A DNA stretch of 64,000 bases. Origin: Actinoplanes sandaracinus (GTDB taxonomy: Bacteria > Actinomycetota > Actinomycetes > Mycobacteriales > Micromonosporaceae). Shown here piece by piece: positions 17,001 through 25,401 of this stretch (position 1 is the stretch's first letter; each line of letters opens with the position of its first letter). The position numbers were made by a program, and so were the translations under genes. The notes below the pieces were generated by a model. The model made no database searches. It was not told the origin of the DNA and was given only the letters and a program-made list of their open reading frames with translations. The DNA lies in the NCBI RefSeq assembly GCF_030009775.1, contig NZ_JASCTH010000013.1:62001-126000 (forward strand), written 5' to 3'.

Positions 17001-20000
17001 CCCACCGACACCCTGCCCGCCCGGGTGGCGGAGTGGCAGGCCGCCCGGGACTGGATCCTGCGCGCCTTCGCACCCCGCCGGCACGCCTCGCTGGCCACGG
17101 CCCTCGACGACTTCGAGCACGCCGGTGAGCTGATCCAGGCGCTGCTGGAGGACGCCGGGGGCCAGCAGGAGTGGTTCGAGTACCAGGCGGCCCGCGGCGT
17201 CCTCGCCGAGCACGGGCTGGACGCCGTGGTCGACTTCTGCGCCCGCGAGGACCTGCCGGTCGAACAGATCCTGCCGGTGCTCGGCCGGGCCCTCTTCCAG
17301 TCCTGGGCGGACACCGTGATCCGCGAGGACAACCGGCTCCCACCGCTCGACGCGGCGGCCCGGGACCGGCTGGTCAGCGAGTTCCGGCTCTGGGACGCCC
17401 GGCTCCAGCGGGCCGCGGCCGCCGACGTGATGAACGCCGTCGACGAGATGCAGCCCACCGGCACCGCCGCCGCCGAGGCCGCTCTGCTCCGGGCGTCCGC
17501 CGCCCAGCAGGGCCGGCGCCTGCCGGTGCAGGATCTGATCAGCCAGACCCGGCACGCCACCCTCGCGGTCAAGCCGTGCTTCCTGACCGTGCCCGCCGAC
17601 GTCAGCCGGCTCGTCCCGGCCGACCTCACCTTCGACGTCGTGATCATCGACGAGGCGTCCCGGGTCCCGATCGCGGACGCGATCACCTGTGTCTACCGTG
17701 GCGCCTCGTTCGTGGTGGTCGGCGACGACCGGCAGCTCACCGCCCTGCCGACACCCGGCGACGAGCGGTCCATCCTGGATCTGGCGATCAGCTGCGAGGC
17801 TTTCCCGGTCCTCGACCTGAGCACCCATTACCGCAGCCGGCACGAGTCCCTGATCGCCTTCGCCAACCACACCTTCTACCAGGGCCGGCTCAGCACCTTC
17901 CCGCCCGTGGGACCGGCCGGGCCGGACGCCGGGGTGCAGCTCTTCCCGTCCGCCCCCGAACACGGTGACGCCGGGCTCGCCGAACTGGTCGCCGGGCGGG
18001 TCGCTCACCACTTCGTCACCCGCCCCGACCTCAGCCTCGGCGTGATCGCCAGCACGCCGGACCTGGCCGGGCGGATCGAGGCGGCGGTCGCCGACATGGT
18101 GGTGCCACCGGAGGACGACCGGCTGCGCGGGTTCTTCGTCAAGGACCTGGAGACCGTGCAGGGCGACGAACGCGACGTGGTGCTGCTGGCCATCGGTGAG
18201 AACCTCGGCGGGCTGGTCGGGCCGGACGGCTGGCGGCGGCTCAACGTCGCCACCACCCGGGCCAGCCGCCGGATCGAGGTCATCTCGACGGTTCGCGGCC
18301 AGGATCTGCCGGAGACCGACGAACTGCGCCCGCTCGCCGGCTATCTCGACTACGCGACCCGCGGCGAGGCCGCCCTCGCCCTGGACGACCCGGGGCCCGA
18401 CGTGCAGACCCCGTTCGAGGACTCGGTCCGCGACGTCATCCGGTCCTGGGGCTACCGGGTGCGTACCCGGGTCGGCACCGGCGCCTTCCGGATCGACCTG
18501 GCGGTGCGCCGCTCGGCCCGGCGCAACGCGCCGTACGCCCTCGGCATCGAGTGCGACGGCACCACCTACGACTCGGCGCCGGCCGCCCGCGACCGGGACC
18601 GGCTGCGCGAACAGGTGCTGGAGAGCCTCGGCTGGAAGCTGCACCGGATCTGGGGCACCGCCTGGTACCTCGACCGCGAGCACGAGGAGCAGCGGCTGCG
18701 CGCCGCGCTCGAGGAGGTGTTCGCCGGCTTCCCGCCGGAGGAGCGGGCCGCCGCGCTGGACGGCTCCGCGGTTCCCGCGGCGCCGACCGCCGCGCCCGAG
18801 ACGATCGAGGAGCGCGAGCCGGTCACCCTCGTCCCGACCCATGCGGGGTACGCGGCCGCGGAGCCGACCGAGATCGCGGAGCACCTCGAGGACCCGGGGT
18901 ACGCCGAGGTTCCGGAACCCGCCGAGGCCATGGAGCCGGAGTACGCCGAGGATCCGCGGTACGCCGAGCCCGAGCCCGTCGAGACCGCCCAGCTCGTGGC
19001 GGACGCCGAGGTCGTCGAGGACGCGCAGATCGTGGCGGACGCCGAGGTCGTCGAGACCGTGGAAGCGGAGGACGCCGGTGACGGGTTCGCCGCCGAGGTC
19101 GACGAGTTCGCCCCGGTCGACGGGCTCGGCGATCCCGAGGACGAGGCGGTTCTCGACGAGGAGCAGACCGACGCCTACCTGGCCGGAGTCGCCGACATGG
19201 AAGGGCATGTCGCCGAACGGTGGAGCGAGGTCCCGCAGGAGTGGACCGAGGAGTACCGCTCGGGCGTACCCCATGAGGTCGATCGTGAAGAGGCGGCGCC
19301 GGCCGCCGCCGGGATGCCGCCGCTCGCGCCGGAGGAGGCCGACGGCGACTCGCGGGTTCGGCCGGCGGTCTTCGAGCGGATCTCCCGGGCCGAGGACGAG
19401 GAGCGGCCGCGGGTCGCGCCGGCGGTCTTCGAAACGGTGAGCCGGGCCGAGTTCGCCGTGGAGGACGAGGGGCCGCGGGTCGCGCCCGCGGTGTTCGAGA
19501 GGGTGAGCCGCGACGGCGGGCCGGCCAGGCAGTTCAGTGAGCCGCAGGTCCGCCGGCCCACCTTCGAGCACCTGAGCAGGGCGGATGTGGCCCGGGCCGA
19601 GGCGGAGCGGGCGGAGGCGGCCCGGATCGAGGCCGCGCGGGCCGCGGACGCCGCGACCGCGGAGGCGGCCCGCGCCGCCGTCGCCCGTGTCGAGGCGGCC
19701 CATGCGGCCGAGGCGGCGCTGGCCGACGCGGCCCTCGTCGAGGCGGTCACCCACGCCGAACCGGGGTCCGCCGAAGGGCTGCCGCTGGCCGAGCCGGTGT
19801 TCGTGTCCCCGGACTTCACCATCGCGGAGTCCTCGCCGGCCCCGCGCCGGAGCACCCGGGCGAAGCCCGTCAAGACCGCGCCGGCGAGGAAGGCCGCACC
19901 GGTCAAGGCGGCCGAGGTCCACGCCGGACACGGTCCGGAGGAGTGGGCGCAGCCGTACCGGAAGGCCAAGCTCGCCGCGCTCCCGGCCGGGGCGACCGTC

Positions 20001-20582
20001 ACCGACCCGGAGAGCGCCAAGCGGATCGCGGAGGCGGTCCGCCGGATCGCCGCGGTGGAGGGACCGGTGCACATCAGCATCGCCCTGCAGCGGATGCGCG
20101 AGGGCTGGGGGCTCACCCGGATCACCAAGCAGGCCCGTGACGCCATCGACGCCGTGATCGAAGGGCAGGCCGCGAAGGGCGACGTGACCTGGGCGGACGA
20201 GTTCCTCGGCGACCCCGGCCAACTGGTGCCGACGGTCCGTCTCCGCGCCGACGGGGTGGCCCGCAAGGCCGACCAGATCGCCGACGCCGAACTGCGGGTC
20301 GCGCTGGAGCACCTGGTGCTCGATGCCGGGGCGATCGAGGTGGACGGGCTGCTCGCCGCGACCGGGCGGTTGTACGGCTGGGCCGCCCGGCGCTCCCCCG
20401 AACTGGACGCCCGGCTCACCGCCCTGGCCACTGAACTGGTCGCCGAGGGCCGGCTGACCCGGCGGGCGGACGGGCTCAGCGCCGCGCACGACCTGCCCGA
20501 CCCGCTCTCGCTGCCACGTCACGAGGCGACCCGGGCGCCGGCCAAGGCGGCGAGCGCGGCGAGGCGCAAGGCGCGAACCTGA
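14067..20582 (+). CDS. DUF4011 superfamily I helicase with C-terminal PD-(D/E)XK nuclease and DUF3320
   Basis: This 2171-residue protein combines an N-terminal DUF4011 domain (about 15-220), a UPF1-like SF1 helicase core, a nuclease and a DUF3320 domain. Walker A is GAPGTGKSQT (about 306), Walker B VVIIDEASRV (about 1190), motif III VVVGDDRQLT (about 1217), and later motifs include STHYRSRHESL (1252), VQGDERDVVLLAIG (1364) and LNVATTRASRRIEV (1392). A long helical insert separates the first motifs (about 470-1100). A MTES_1575/Vsr-like nuclease follows (about 1446-1540) with FRIDLAV and GIECDG as active-site elements. Residues about 1545-1950 are an acidic Glu/Ala-rich linker with four APAVFERVSRAE-type repeats, and DUF3320 lies near 1965-2030. 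All helicase motifs look intact. Family members occur in defence and DNA-repair contexts; the function here is unproven. Confidence 0.9.
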   Translation: MRWDDADGLTGRPDARVRGVLESWRAGLLDLTASNPLIHVDPWGPGVVTIDNPSPRSVLEALQQGRDCGFLGVEEQAEGPRPRTTSAFQTHMTDAEMDATLRALRRTDHRDQLEYGISALYLAVGTLHWDDGEHEYASPILLLPVDLVDSDPLDYPRLRARPDDPLVNPALSVRLKQHGVELPAVESLTGLDVTVFWARLDAAIGEHTEWRTDEAILLSRFTVHREVVYHDLVDNERQILAHPVVRALATEARSQIDAFKFEPVPARRIDDVASPDDIPLVLDADAGQRACVAAALAGRSFVMRGAPGTGKSQTVANMIAALIFTGKRVLLVSEKAASLDVVKDRLAQAGLDDYLLELHSDSTGRDHVAATLAAALDFIPLPPPGLSTDERQELREHRERLNAYAEAMNEVREPLGHRLHDVLGMCAQMTDVPAAPVPSVLPVPLTTQSLQKVRDAAERLGRAWRPAVRGDDFLWRDVVDRNHLDARLQQARTALEHLAEAASTDPLAAAFRTRHLADAIALTTLIGHASRRPPEAADEWLTLDSLEPVARAAEGLLRHLKALHHAEEAVRSRAGVSWSALPTPAKLPTVPSLAHLDPPPVELLPLTAAQARGLARRFADESDRLEQHQHSLDRVTARLGLPNVVAFSDLGRVSSVVDLLTRPDKPEAAWFDSAGMTAAHTASRVLQRAVDVVKTAEAKAREHFNDAALSHPVDELAERFATVHKGLRKLRAPYRRDKKEAAEIARPDVKRKQAVANLAAAANWKKALEELDQAERQYARILGRHWQRLDTDFEAIRNALSTAEEVMRVTPPEALPAVIERVSAATPNSAIIRIVSEARKEFDRWTMALRPAPEPAPRPQLAAGPIHDAVTWLRAHVEPLTATGDLTHAYSVAAGRDFTLAESAAIGLLRESAADAASALAANAGEYAKVLGDAYRGNQTDVEALATAMAWTSEARRIRVGVDTALTAEQVEALRRSRPTDTLPARVAEWQAARDWILRAFAPRRHASLATALDDFEHAGELIQALLEDAGGQQEWFEYQAARGVLAEHGLDAVVDFCAREDLPVEQILPVLGRALFQSWADTVIREDNRLPPLDAAARDRLVSEFRLWDARLQRAAAADVMNAVDEMQPTGTAAAEAALLRASAAQQGRRLPVQDLISQTRHATLAVKPCFLTVPADVSRLVPADLTFDVVIIDEASRVPIADAITCVYRGASFVVVGDDRQLTALPTPGDERSILDLAISCEAFPVLDLSTHYRSRHESLIAFANHTFYQGRLSTFPPVGPAGPDAGVQLFPSAPEHGDAGLAELVAGRVAHHFVTRPDLSLGVIASTPDLAGRIEAAVADMVVPPEDDRLRGFFVKDLETVQGDERDVVLLAIGENLGGLVGPDGWRRLNVATTRASRRIEVISTVRGQDLPETDELRPLAGYLDYATRGEAALALDDPGPDVQTPFEDSVRDVIRSWGYRVRTRVGTGAFRIDLAVRRSARRNAPYALGIECDGTTYDSAPAARDRDRLREQVLESLGWKLHRIWGTAWYLDREHEEQRLRAALEEVFAGFPPEERAAALDGSAVPAAPTAAPETIEEREPVTLVPTHAGYAAAEPTEIAEHLEDPGYAEVPEPAEAMEPEYAEDPRYAEPEPVETAQLVADAEVVEDAQIVADAEVVETVEAEDAGDGFAAEVDEFAPVDGLGDPEDEAVLDEEQTDAYLAGVADMEGHVAERWSEVPQEWTEEYRSGVPHEVDREEAAPAAAGMPPLAPEEADGDSRVRPAVFERISRAEDEERPRVAPAVFETVSRAEFAVEDEGPRVAPAVFERVSRDGGPARQFSEPQVRRPTFEHLSRADVARAEAERAEAARIEAARAADAATAEAARAAVARVEAAHAAEAALADAALVEAVTHAEPGSAEGLPLAEPVFVSPDFTIAESSPAPRRSTRAKPVKTAPARKAAPVKAAEVHAGHGPEEWAQPYRKAKLAALPAGATVTDPESAKRIAEAVRRIAAVEGPVHISIALQRMREGWGLTRITKQARDAIDAVIEGQAAKGDVTWADEFLGDPGQLVPTVRLRADGVARKADQIADAELRVALEHLVLDAGAIEVDGLLAATGRLYGWAARRSPELDARLTALATELVAEGRLTRRADGLSAAHDLPDPLSLPRHEATRAPAKAASAARRKART

Positions 20583-20591
20583 ACCACGCGA

Positions 20592-20622
20592 GGCGCACGG
20601 CCGGTACTCCCGGCCGTGCGCC
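20592..20622 (+). terminator. Hairpin terminator after the helicase gene
   Basis: GGCGCACGGCCGG and its complement form a perfect 13-bp stem with a 5-nt loop, 10 bp after the helicase stop codon. Confidence 0.75.
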
Positions 20623-20677
20623 GGACGCCACCGTGTCGTCGGCCCCGGTTCATCCGTGTTCCCTAAGGTGCGGCCAC

Positions 20678-21880
20678 ATGCGAAAGATCGTCTACAGCGG
20701 ATCGCTGGCGCTGGTCCTCACCCTGACGCTGGCCGGCGCGGCCCGGGCCGGCGGCCACGCCCACGTCACCACGCCGACCCTGACCGCGTTCGCCTCCCTT
20801 CCGGCCGCCACCTTCGTGCCCGGCAGCGAGCCGTCCGGGAGCCTCGTCACCGGCAACACCAACGGGTTCCCGGTGCCCTTCGCCGACCAGCCGGTCCAGG
20901 GCTTCTCCGGTATCGCGAACAACGGCGACGGCAGCTTCGACGTGCTCTCCGACAACGGGTACGGCAACCAGGCCAACTCGGCCGACTTCCTGCTGCGCGT
21001 CCAGCGGCTCGCGCCCGCGAAGGCCGGCGGCACCGTGGACGTCGTCGGCGGCCTCAACCTGACCGACCCGGCCGGCCACGTGCCGTGGAGGCTGACCCGC
21101 GACGACCGGGCCCTGACCGGCGCCGACTTCGACGTCGAGTCGATCGTCAAGGCCGACGACGGCACCTATTGGATCGGCGACGAGTTCGGGCCGTACCTGC
21201 TGCACTTCGACCGAGCCGGGCGTCTGCTCGCCGCGCCCGTCCCGCTCGACAAAGTGACCGCCCCGGAGACCGCCGCCCGCACCGGCGCCACCGCCACCCT
21301 GGGCGGCAGCAAGGGCTTCGAGGGCCTCGCCGAGTCGCCCGACGGCCGGTACCTCTACGCGCTGCTGGAAGGCTCGGTCGCCGGTGACACCGCCGGGGAC
21401 CTGCGGCTCAACGAGTTCGACACCCGCAGCGGCAGGTACACCGGCAAGACGTACGTCTACCGGCTCGGCGCCGCCGGCCTGGCCATCGGCGACGCCATCG
21501 CGATCGACGGGAACCGCTTCCTGATCATCGAGCGGGACGGCGGCCAGGGCGCCACGGCCGTCGTCAAGCGCCTCTACATCGCCGACAAGCGCGACCGCGA
21601 CCACGACGGCCTGCTCGACAAGACCCTGCTCGTCGATCTGATGAACATCGCCAACCCGCGCCGTCTCGGCGGCTTCGGCACCACGTTCACCTTCCCGTTC
21701 CAGACCATCGAGGACGTCGTCATCCTCGATGACAAGACGGTCGCGGTGCTGAACGACAACAACTTCCCGTTCTCCAGCGGCCGCACCGCCGGAGTCGCCG
21801 ACAACAATGAGTGGATCACTATTGCGCTGCCGGCGTCGCTGCACCCCGACAAGCGCATCTTTCCAGCTCAGGGCCGGTAG
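20678..21880 (+). CDS. Secreted phytase-like esterase-domain protein
   Basis: This 400-residue protein has a signal peptide (MRKIVYSGSLALVLTLTLAG, cleavage after an Ala-rich ARAGG region) and a beta-propeller domain of the esterase-like phytase family (PF13449). Recognisable parts are GFSGI near residue 85, DNGYGNQANSADFLLR, DFDVESIV, WIGDEFGPYLLHFD and GFEGLAESPDGRYLYALLEG. Such secreted proteins are thought to act on phosphate esters, but activity is rarely shown. The ATG at 20678 was chosen because the signal peptide begins there. It is followed about 80 bp later by a membrane protein and a phosphate-binding-like lipoprotein, which is consistent with a phosphate theme. Confidence 0.85.
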   Translation: MRKIVYSGSLALVLTLTLAGAARAGGHAHVTTPTLTAFASLPAATFVPGSEPSGSLVTGNTNGFPVPFADQPVQGFSGIANNGDGSFDVLSDNGYGNQANSADFLLRVQRLAPAKAGGTVDVVGGLNLTDPAGHVPWRLTRDDRALTGADFDVESIVKADDGTYWIGDEFGPYLLHFDRAGRLLAAPVPLDKVTAPETAARTGATATLGGSKGFEGLAESPDGRYLYALLEGSVAGDTAGDLRLNEFDTRSGRYTGKTYVYRLGAAGLAIGDAIAIDGNRFLIIERDGGQGATAVVKRLYIADKRDRDHDGLLDKTLLVDLMNIANPRRLGGFGTTFTFPFQTIEDVVILDDKTVAVLNDNNFPFSSGRTAGVADNNEWITIALPASLHPDKRIFPAQGR

Positions 21881-21957
21881 GCAAACGATTCCTTAATGGC
21901 GGGTAAACGCCCGGGCGCGCGGTCACTCCCATTGCGGCGGTGAATTACCGTGACGGC

Positions 21958-23298
21958 GTGCCCGCAGTTTTCCTCCGGCGCACGACGCCGGAGCGCCTCC
22001 GATTGTTGGCCGCGCTCACCACGGGCGCGGCCGTCGTCCTGCTGATCGCCCTCACCCTCGTGATGACCGGTGTGCGGGAGCAGGTCCGCCTGATCGGCGA
22101 GGAGGCGGCGCCGCAGGCCGCCACCTCCGCCGACCTCTACTTCGCACTCAGCGACCTCGACGCCCAGGTCACCCGCATCCTGCTGGCCGGGGACAGCGAC
22201 GAGCTCGCCGGCAGCCGCATCGACGCGCTCGGCGCCTATCGGGAGCGCGGTTACCAGGTCGACCAGGACCTGCAACGCTCTCTGACCACCGGCACCGGCG
22301 AGACGGAACGGGCGATCGTGCTGCGCCTGATGGACGGGCTCACCGTCTACCGGCAACGGGTCGGCCAGGCTCTGACCGCGTCGGCCTCCACCCCGGACAC
22401 GCTCGGCTACTACACGCAGGCCACCAACCACCTGCACCTGCGGCTGCTGCCGGACGCGCGGGAACTGCGGGAGAAGAGCATCGAGCGCCTCGACGACGCG
22501 TACGCCGAGAAGGCCGCCACCGAAACGACCGGGATGACCGTCGCCGTGCTTCTCGGCGGCGCGCTGCTGGCGCTGCTGATCCTCCTGCAGGTGTGGATGG
22601 CCCACCGCTTCCGCCGCACCCTGAACCCGGCGCTGGCCATCGCCACCGTCCTCAGTGTGCTGCTCCTGGTCTCCGCGACGGTCGTTCTGCAGTCGCAGTC
22701 ACGGCTGCTCTCCGACGGCCGGGACGACGGCCTCGGCCCCTACCTGGCCCTCTCCGAGCTGCGTGCCCTCGGCTACGACGCGGCCGCCGACACCGGCCGC
22801 TATGTGATCAGCGCCAATCTCTCCTACTACCGGGACGACTTCACCGCGAAGTCGGCCTGCCTGTCGGGTGAGGTCGCCTGCCGGGCCACCGCGCCCGCAC
22901 CCACCACCGGAAACCCGCACGGCGGCGGCGAGACGGTCACCACCGCCGCGTCCGCCCGCGGCGGCCTGCCCCGCCTGGCCGGTTCCGTCGTGGTCGGCCG
23001 CTGGACCGCCTACCGGACCGTCCACGAGCGGATCCTCGCCCTGGCCGACGCCGGGCAGACAGCCGAGGCGGTGCGCCTGCTCACCGGCATCCGGCGCGGC
23101 GACGCGGCGTTCGACTTCGCCTACTTCGACGCCTCCGTCGCCGACGCCACCGGGGCGCGTGAGCGGGAGTTCGACCGGGCGCTGCGCGCCGCGGAGATCA
23201 CCCTGACCGGCTGGGCCTTCCTGCCCGGCGTGGTTCTCACGGTGGTCCTCGCCCTCATTCCCTTCGGTGTACGCAAGCGCCTGGCCGAATACCGATGA
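21958..23298 (+). CDS. Polytopic membrane protein with two extracytoplasmic helical regions
   Basis: This protein of about 446 residues has four transmembrane segments (about 18-38, 201-220, 230-250 and 417-437) enclosing two large extracytoplasmic helical regions that resemble four-helix-bundle sensor modules (the first holds AATSADLYFALSDLDAQVTRIL). There is no kinase, cyclase or methyl-accepting domain, so it is not a complete receptor. The GTG at 21958 gives a start directly before the first segment; an in-frame GTG at 21940 is an alternative, and no clear ribosome site decides. Its stop overlaps the first possible start of the next gene, so the two are translationally coupled. Function unknown. 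Confidence 0.75.
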   Translation: MPAVFLRRTTPERLRLLAALTTGAAVVLLIALTLVMTGVREQVRLIGEEAAPQAATSADLYFALSDLDAQVTRILLAGDSDELAGSRIDALGAYRERGYQVDQDLQRSLTTGTGETERAIVLRLMDGLTVYRQRVGQALTASASTPDTLGYYTQATNHLHLRLLPDARELREKSIERLDDAYAEKAATETTGMTVAVLLGGALLALLILLQVWMAHRFRRTLNPALAIATVLSVLLLVSATVVLQSQSRLLSDGRDDGLGPYLALSELRALGYDAAADTGRYVISANLSYYRDDFTAKSACLSGEVACRATAPAPTTGNPHGGGETVTTAASARGGLPRLAGSVVVGRWTAYRTVHERILALADAGQTAEAVRLLTGIRRGDAAFDFAYFDASVADATGAREREFDRALRAAEITLTGWAFLPGVVLTVVLALIPFGVRKRLAEYR

Positions 23299-23330
23299 CC
23301 GGCCGGGTGCGCCGGGAAAGGACCGTCGAT

Positions 23331-24377
23331 ATGAGGCTGCGTGCCGTCGCTGTCGTGGCGTCGCTGGTGCTGGCGGGCTGTGAGGCGCCCGCCGCCACCG
23401 AGCCGCCGATCTCCTGCGCCGCGGGCGTTGCCGCCGGTCAGGGCTCCTCCGCGCAGACCAACGCGGTCAACGCCTGGATCAAGGCCTACCAGATCGCCTG
23501 TCCGGACGCCGCGATCGAGTACACCGGGTCCGGCTCCGGCGCGGGGGTTCGCGCCTTCCTGACCGGGACCGGTGACTTCGCCGGCACCGACACCCCGCTG
23601 AACGCCGCCGACCAGCAGCGCGCCGACGAGCGCTGTGGCGCCGGCCCGGCCGTGCACCTGCCACTGGTGATCGGCCCGATCGCGCTCGCCTACAACGTCG
23701 CCGGCCTCGACGGCCTGCGGCTGACGCCGCCGAACATCGCCAAGATCTTCAGCGGCCGGATCACCGTCTGGAACGACCCGGCCATCGCCGGCGACAACAC
23801 GGGTACGGCCCTGCCGGCCACGAAGATCCGGATCGTGCACCGTTCCGACAGTTCGGGCACCACCGACAACTTCCTCCGCTACCTCACCGCCGCGGCCCCG
23901 TCGGACTGGACGAACGGCGCCAGCGGCGAATGGCCCCTCCCCGGCGGCATCGGGCAGCGCGGCAGTCACCGGGTGGCCGCCGCGATCGCCCGCACCGACG
24001 GCGCGATCGGTTATGTCGAGTCGTCGTACGCCCGGGTCATCGATCTGCCCACCGCCCGGGTCGGCACCCCGGACGGTGGGTTCACCCTGCCCACCGACCA
24101 TGCGGCCGCCCGGACCATCGCCGCGGCCCGGGTGACCGGCTCCGAGGGCGATCTACGCCTGGAGGTCGACCCCGCGGTCGCGCCGGGGGACGCCTATCCG
24201 ATCGTCCAGGTGACCTATGAGCTGGTGTGCCGCACCGCGGTTCCGGAGACGGCCCGCAGTTTCCTCGCCTACGCGGCGGGCGTTGCCGGCCAGGAGGCCG
24301 CCGAGCGGGCCGGCTACGCGCCTTTGCCGGACACGCTCCGCGACCAGGTGGCCCGGTCCATCGCCACCCTCCGGTGA
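23331..24377 (+). CDS. PstS-like phosphate/anion-binding lipoprotein
   Basis: This 348-residue protein has a textbook lipoprotein signal (MRLRAVAVVASLVLAGC) and a type II periplasmic-binding fold related to phosphate-binding PstS. QGSSAQTNAVNAWIKAY, IEYTGSGSGAGVRAFL, DFAGTDTPLNAAD, KIFSGRITVWNDPAI and HRSDSSGTTDNFLRYL all match the phosphate-binding loops of that family. The ATG at 23331 was chosen for the signal peptide; an in-frame ATG at 23295 overlaps the upstream stop in ATGA. No pstCAB genes follow, so with the preceding membrane protein it may form a sensor pair rather than an importer. Confidence 0.85.
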   Translation: MRLRAVAVVASLVLAGCEAPAATEPPISCAAGVAAGQGSSAQTNAVNAWIKAYQIACPDAAIEYTGSGSGAGVRAFLTGTGDFAGTDTPLNAADQQRADERCGAGPAVHLPLVIGPIALAYNVAGLDGLRLTPPNIAKIFSGRITVWNDPAIAGDNTGTALPATKIRIVHRSDSSGTTDNFLRYLTAAAPSDWTNGASGEWPLPGGIGQRGSHRVAAAIARTDGAIGYVESSYARVIDLPTARVGTPDGGFTLPTDHAAARTIAAARVTGSEGDLRLEVDPAVAPGDAYPIVQVTYELVCRTAVPETARSFLAYAAGVAGQEAAERAGYAPLPDTLRDQVARSIATLR

Positions 24378-24497
24378 TGCCGGGTCCCGCCGCACGGCGA
24401 AGCCGGTCCGCCGCCGTCGGGGCATTCGCGGGGCTCCGTCGTCGTGGGGGCATTCGTGTCCGGGCACGGAGGAACGCGCGGCCGGCACGTACGGCGT

Positions 24498-24531
24498 CGG
24501 GCGCCGGCCGGATCAGATCCGCCGGCGCCCG
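24498..24531 (-). terminator. Hairpin terminator of araD
   Basis: CGGGCGCCGG and CCGGCGCCCG form a 10-bp stem; a further CGGATC/GATCCG pairing extends it inward. It lies 20 bp beyond the araD stop codon. Confidence 0.7.
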
Positions 24532-24550
24532 GTCGCGCCGGGGCGGTGCG

Positions 24551-25258
24551 TTACCGGCGGGGGTTGCCGTAGTAGGCGCCCGGGCCGTGCTTGCGCTTGA
24601 AGTGGCGCTCCTGCAGGTGCTGCGGGGTGGCGGCGTTCGGGTTGAGCGCCAGCGTCTTGATCGCCATCTCGGCGACCGCCTCGAGGATGATGCCGTGCTC
24701 GACCGACTTCAGCGGGGTCGCGCCCCAGGTGAACGGGCCGTGGTTGGCGACCAGCGCGGCGGGCATCCCGGCGGCGGCCGCGTCGTCGCCGATCCGCTCG
24801 ATGACGACGCGGCCGGTGTTCAGCTCGTAGTCGGTGGCGCACTCCTCGGGGGTGAGGCCGCGCGTCACCGGGACCGGCCCGTCGAACGTGTCCGCGTGCG
24901 TGGTGCCGAGCACCGGCACGTCCCGGTCGGCTTGCGCGAAGGCGACGGCGTTGGTGGAGTGCGTGTGGGTGACCCCGCCGATCGAGGGCCAGGCCAGGTA
25001 GAAGGCGCGGTGGCTCTCACTGTCCACCGACGGGCGCAGATCGCCGTCGAGCACCTTGCCGGTCTGCAGGTCGACGGGGACCAGGTGGTCCTCGGTCAGG
25101 TCGTCGTAGGCGACACCGGACGGCTTGATCACGTAGAGACCGGCCTCCCGGTCGACTCCACTGACGTTGCCCCAGGTCAGCTGGGCGAGCCCGGCCTTCG
25201 GGATCATCTGGTTGGCCATCAGCACGGCCCGGCGCAGGGCCGTCGAACCGTAAGTCAC
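24551..25258 (-). CDS. araD: L-ribulose-5-phosphate 4-epimerase
   Basis: This 235-residue class II aldolase-fold enzyme converts L-ribulose 5-phosphate to D-xylulose 5-phosphate, the last step of the arabinose pathway. WGNVSGVDREAGLYVIKPSGV binds the phosphate end, and THTHST and ANHGPFTWG hold the zinc-binding histidines. KHGPGAYYGN at the C-terminus is typical of AraD. Length matches the family (about 230). The GTG start has a GGAGAAG ribosome site. Two LacI-type operators lie 24 and 101 bp upstream. It is apart from araBA and separated from them by the regulator and transporter genes, forming a second transcription unit of the same regulon. Confidence 0.95.
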   Translation of the reverse strand: MTYGSTALRRAVLMANQMIPKAGLAQLTWGNVSGVDREAGLYVIKPSGVAYDDLTEDHLVPVDLQTGKVLDGDLRPSVDSESHRAFYLAWPSIGGVTHTHSTNAVAFAQADRDVPVLGTTHADTFDGPVPVTRGLTPEECATDYELNTGRVVIERIGDDAAAAGMPAALVANHGPFTWGATPLKSVEHGIILEAVAEMAIKTLALNPNAATPQHLQERHFKRKHGPGAYYGNPRR

Positions 25259-25281
25259 GTCGTCTTCTCCTCGACCGCCGG

Positions 25282-25298
25282 ATGTTAGCGCTCACCAT
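25282..25298. promoter_or_regulatory. LacI-type operator upstream of araD
   Basis: ATGTTAGCGCTCACCAT is the closest match in the window to the ideal ATGTTAGCGCTAACAT and lies 24 bp before the araD start codon, where it would block the promoter. Confidence 0.7.
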
Positions 25299-25358
25299 AG
25301 CGGAGCACATGCGTGATGACACAAGGTCGTAACGCCAGGGACTTGATCGTCGGGCCGA

Positions 25359-25374
25359 GTGTTAACGACAACAC
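25359..25374. promoter_or_regulatory. Second LacI-type operator upstream of araD
   Basis: GTGTTAACGACAACAC is a partial palindrome (GTGTT/AACAC arms) of the same type, 77 bp from the first site. The spacing would allow two sites on the same DNA face to be bridged. Confidence 0.5.
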
Positions 25375-25401
25375 GGCGGGGGAGGTCTCGCGGTTCTGAG
25401 G

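Noticed and set aside
16410-20522. Very long open frame on the minus strand opposite the helicase gene (1370 codons)
   Set aside because: High GC leaves opposite frames open. Its translation is His/Gly/Arg-rich without any domain, whereas the plus strand encodes intact helicase motifs.
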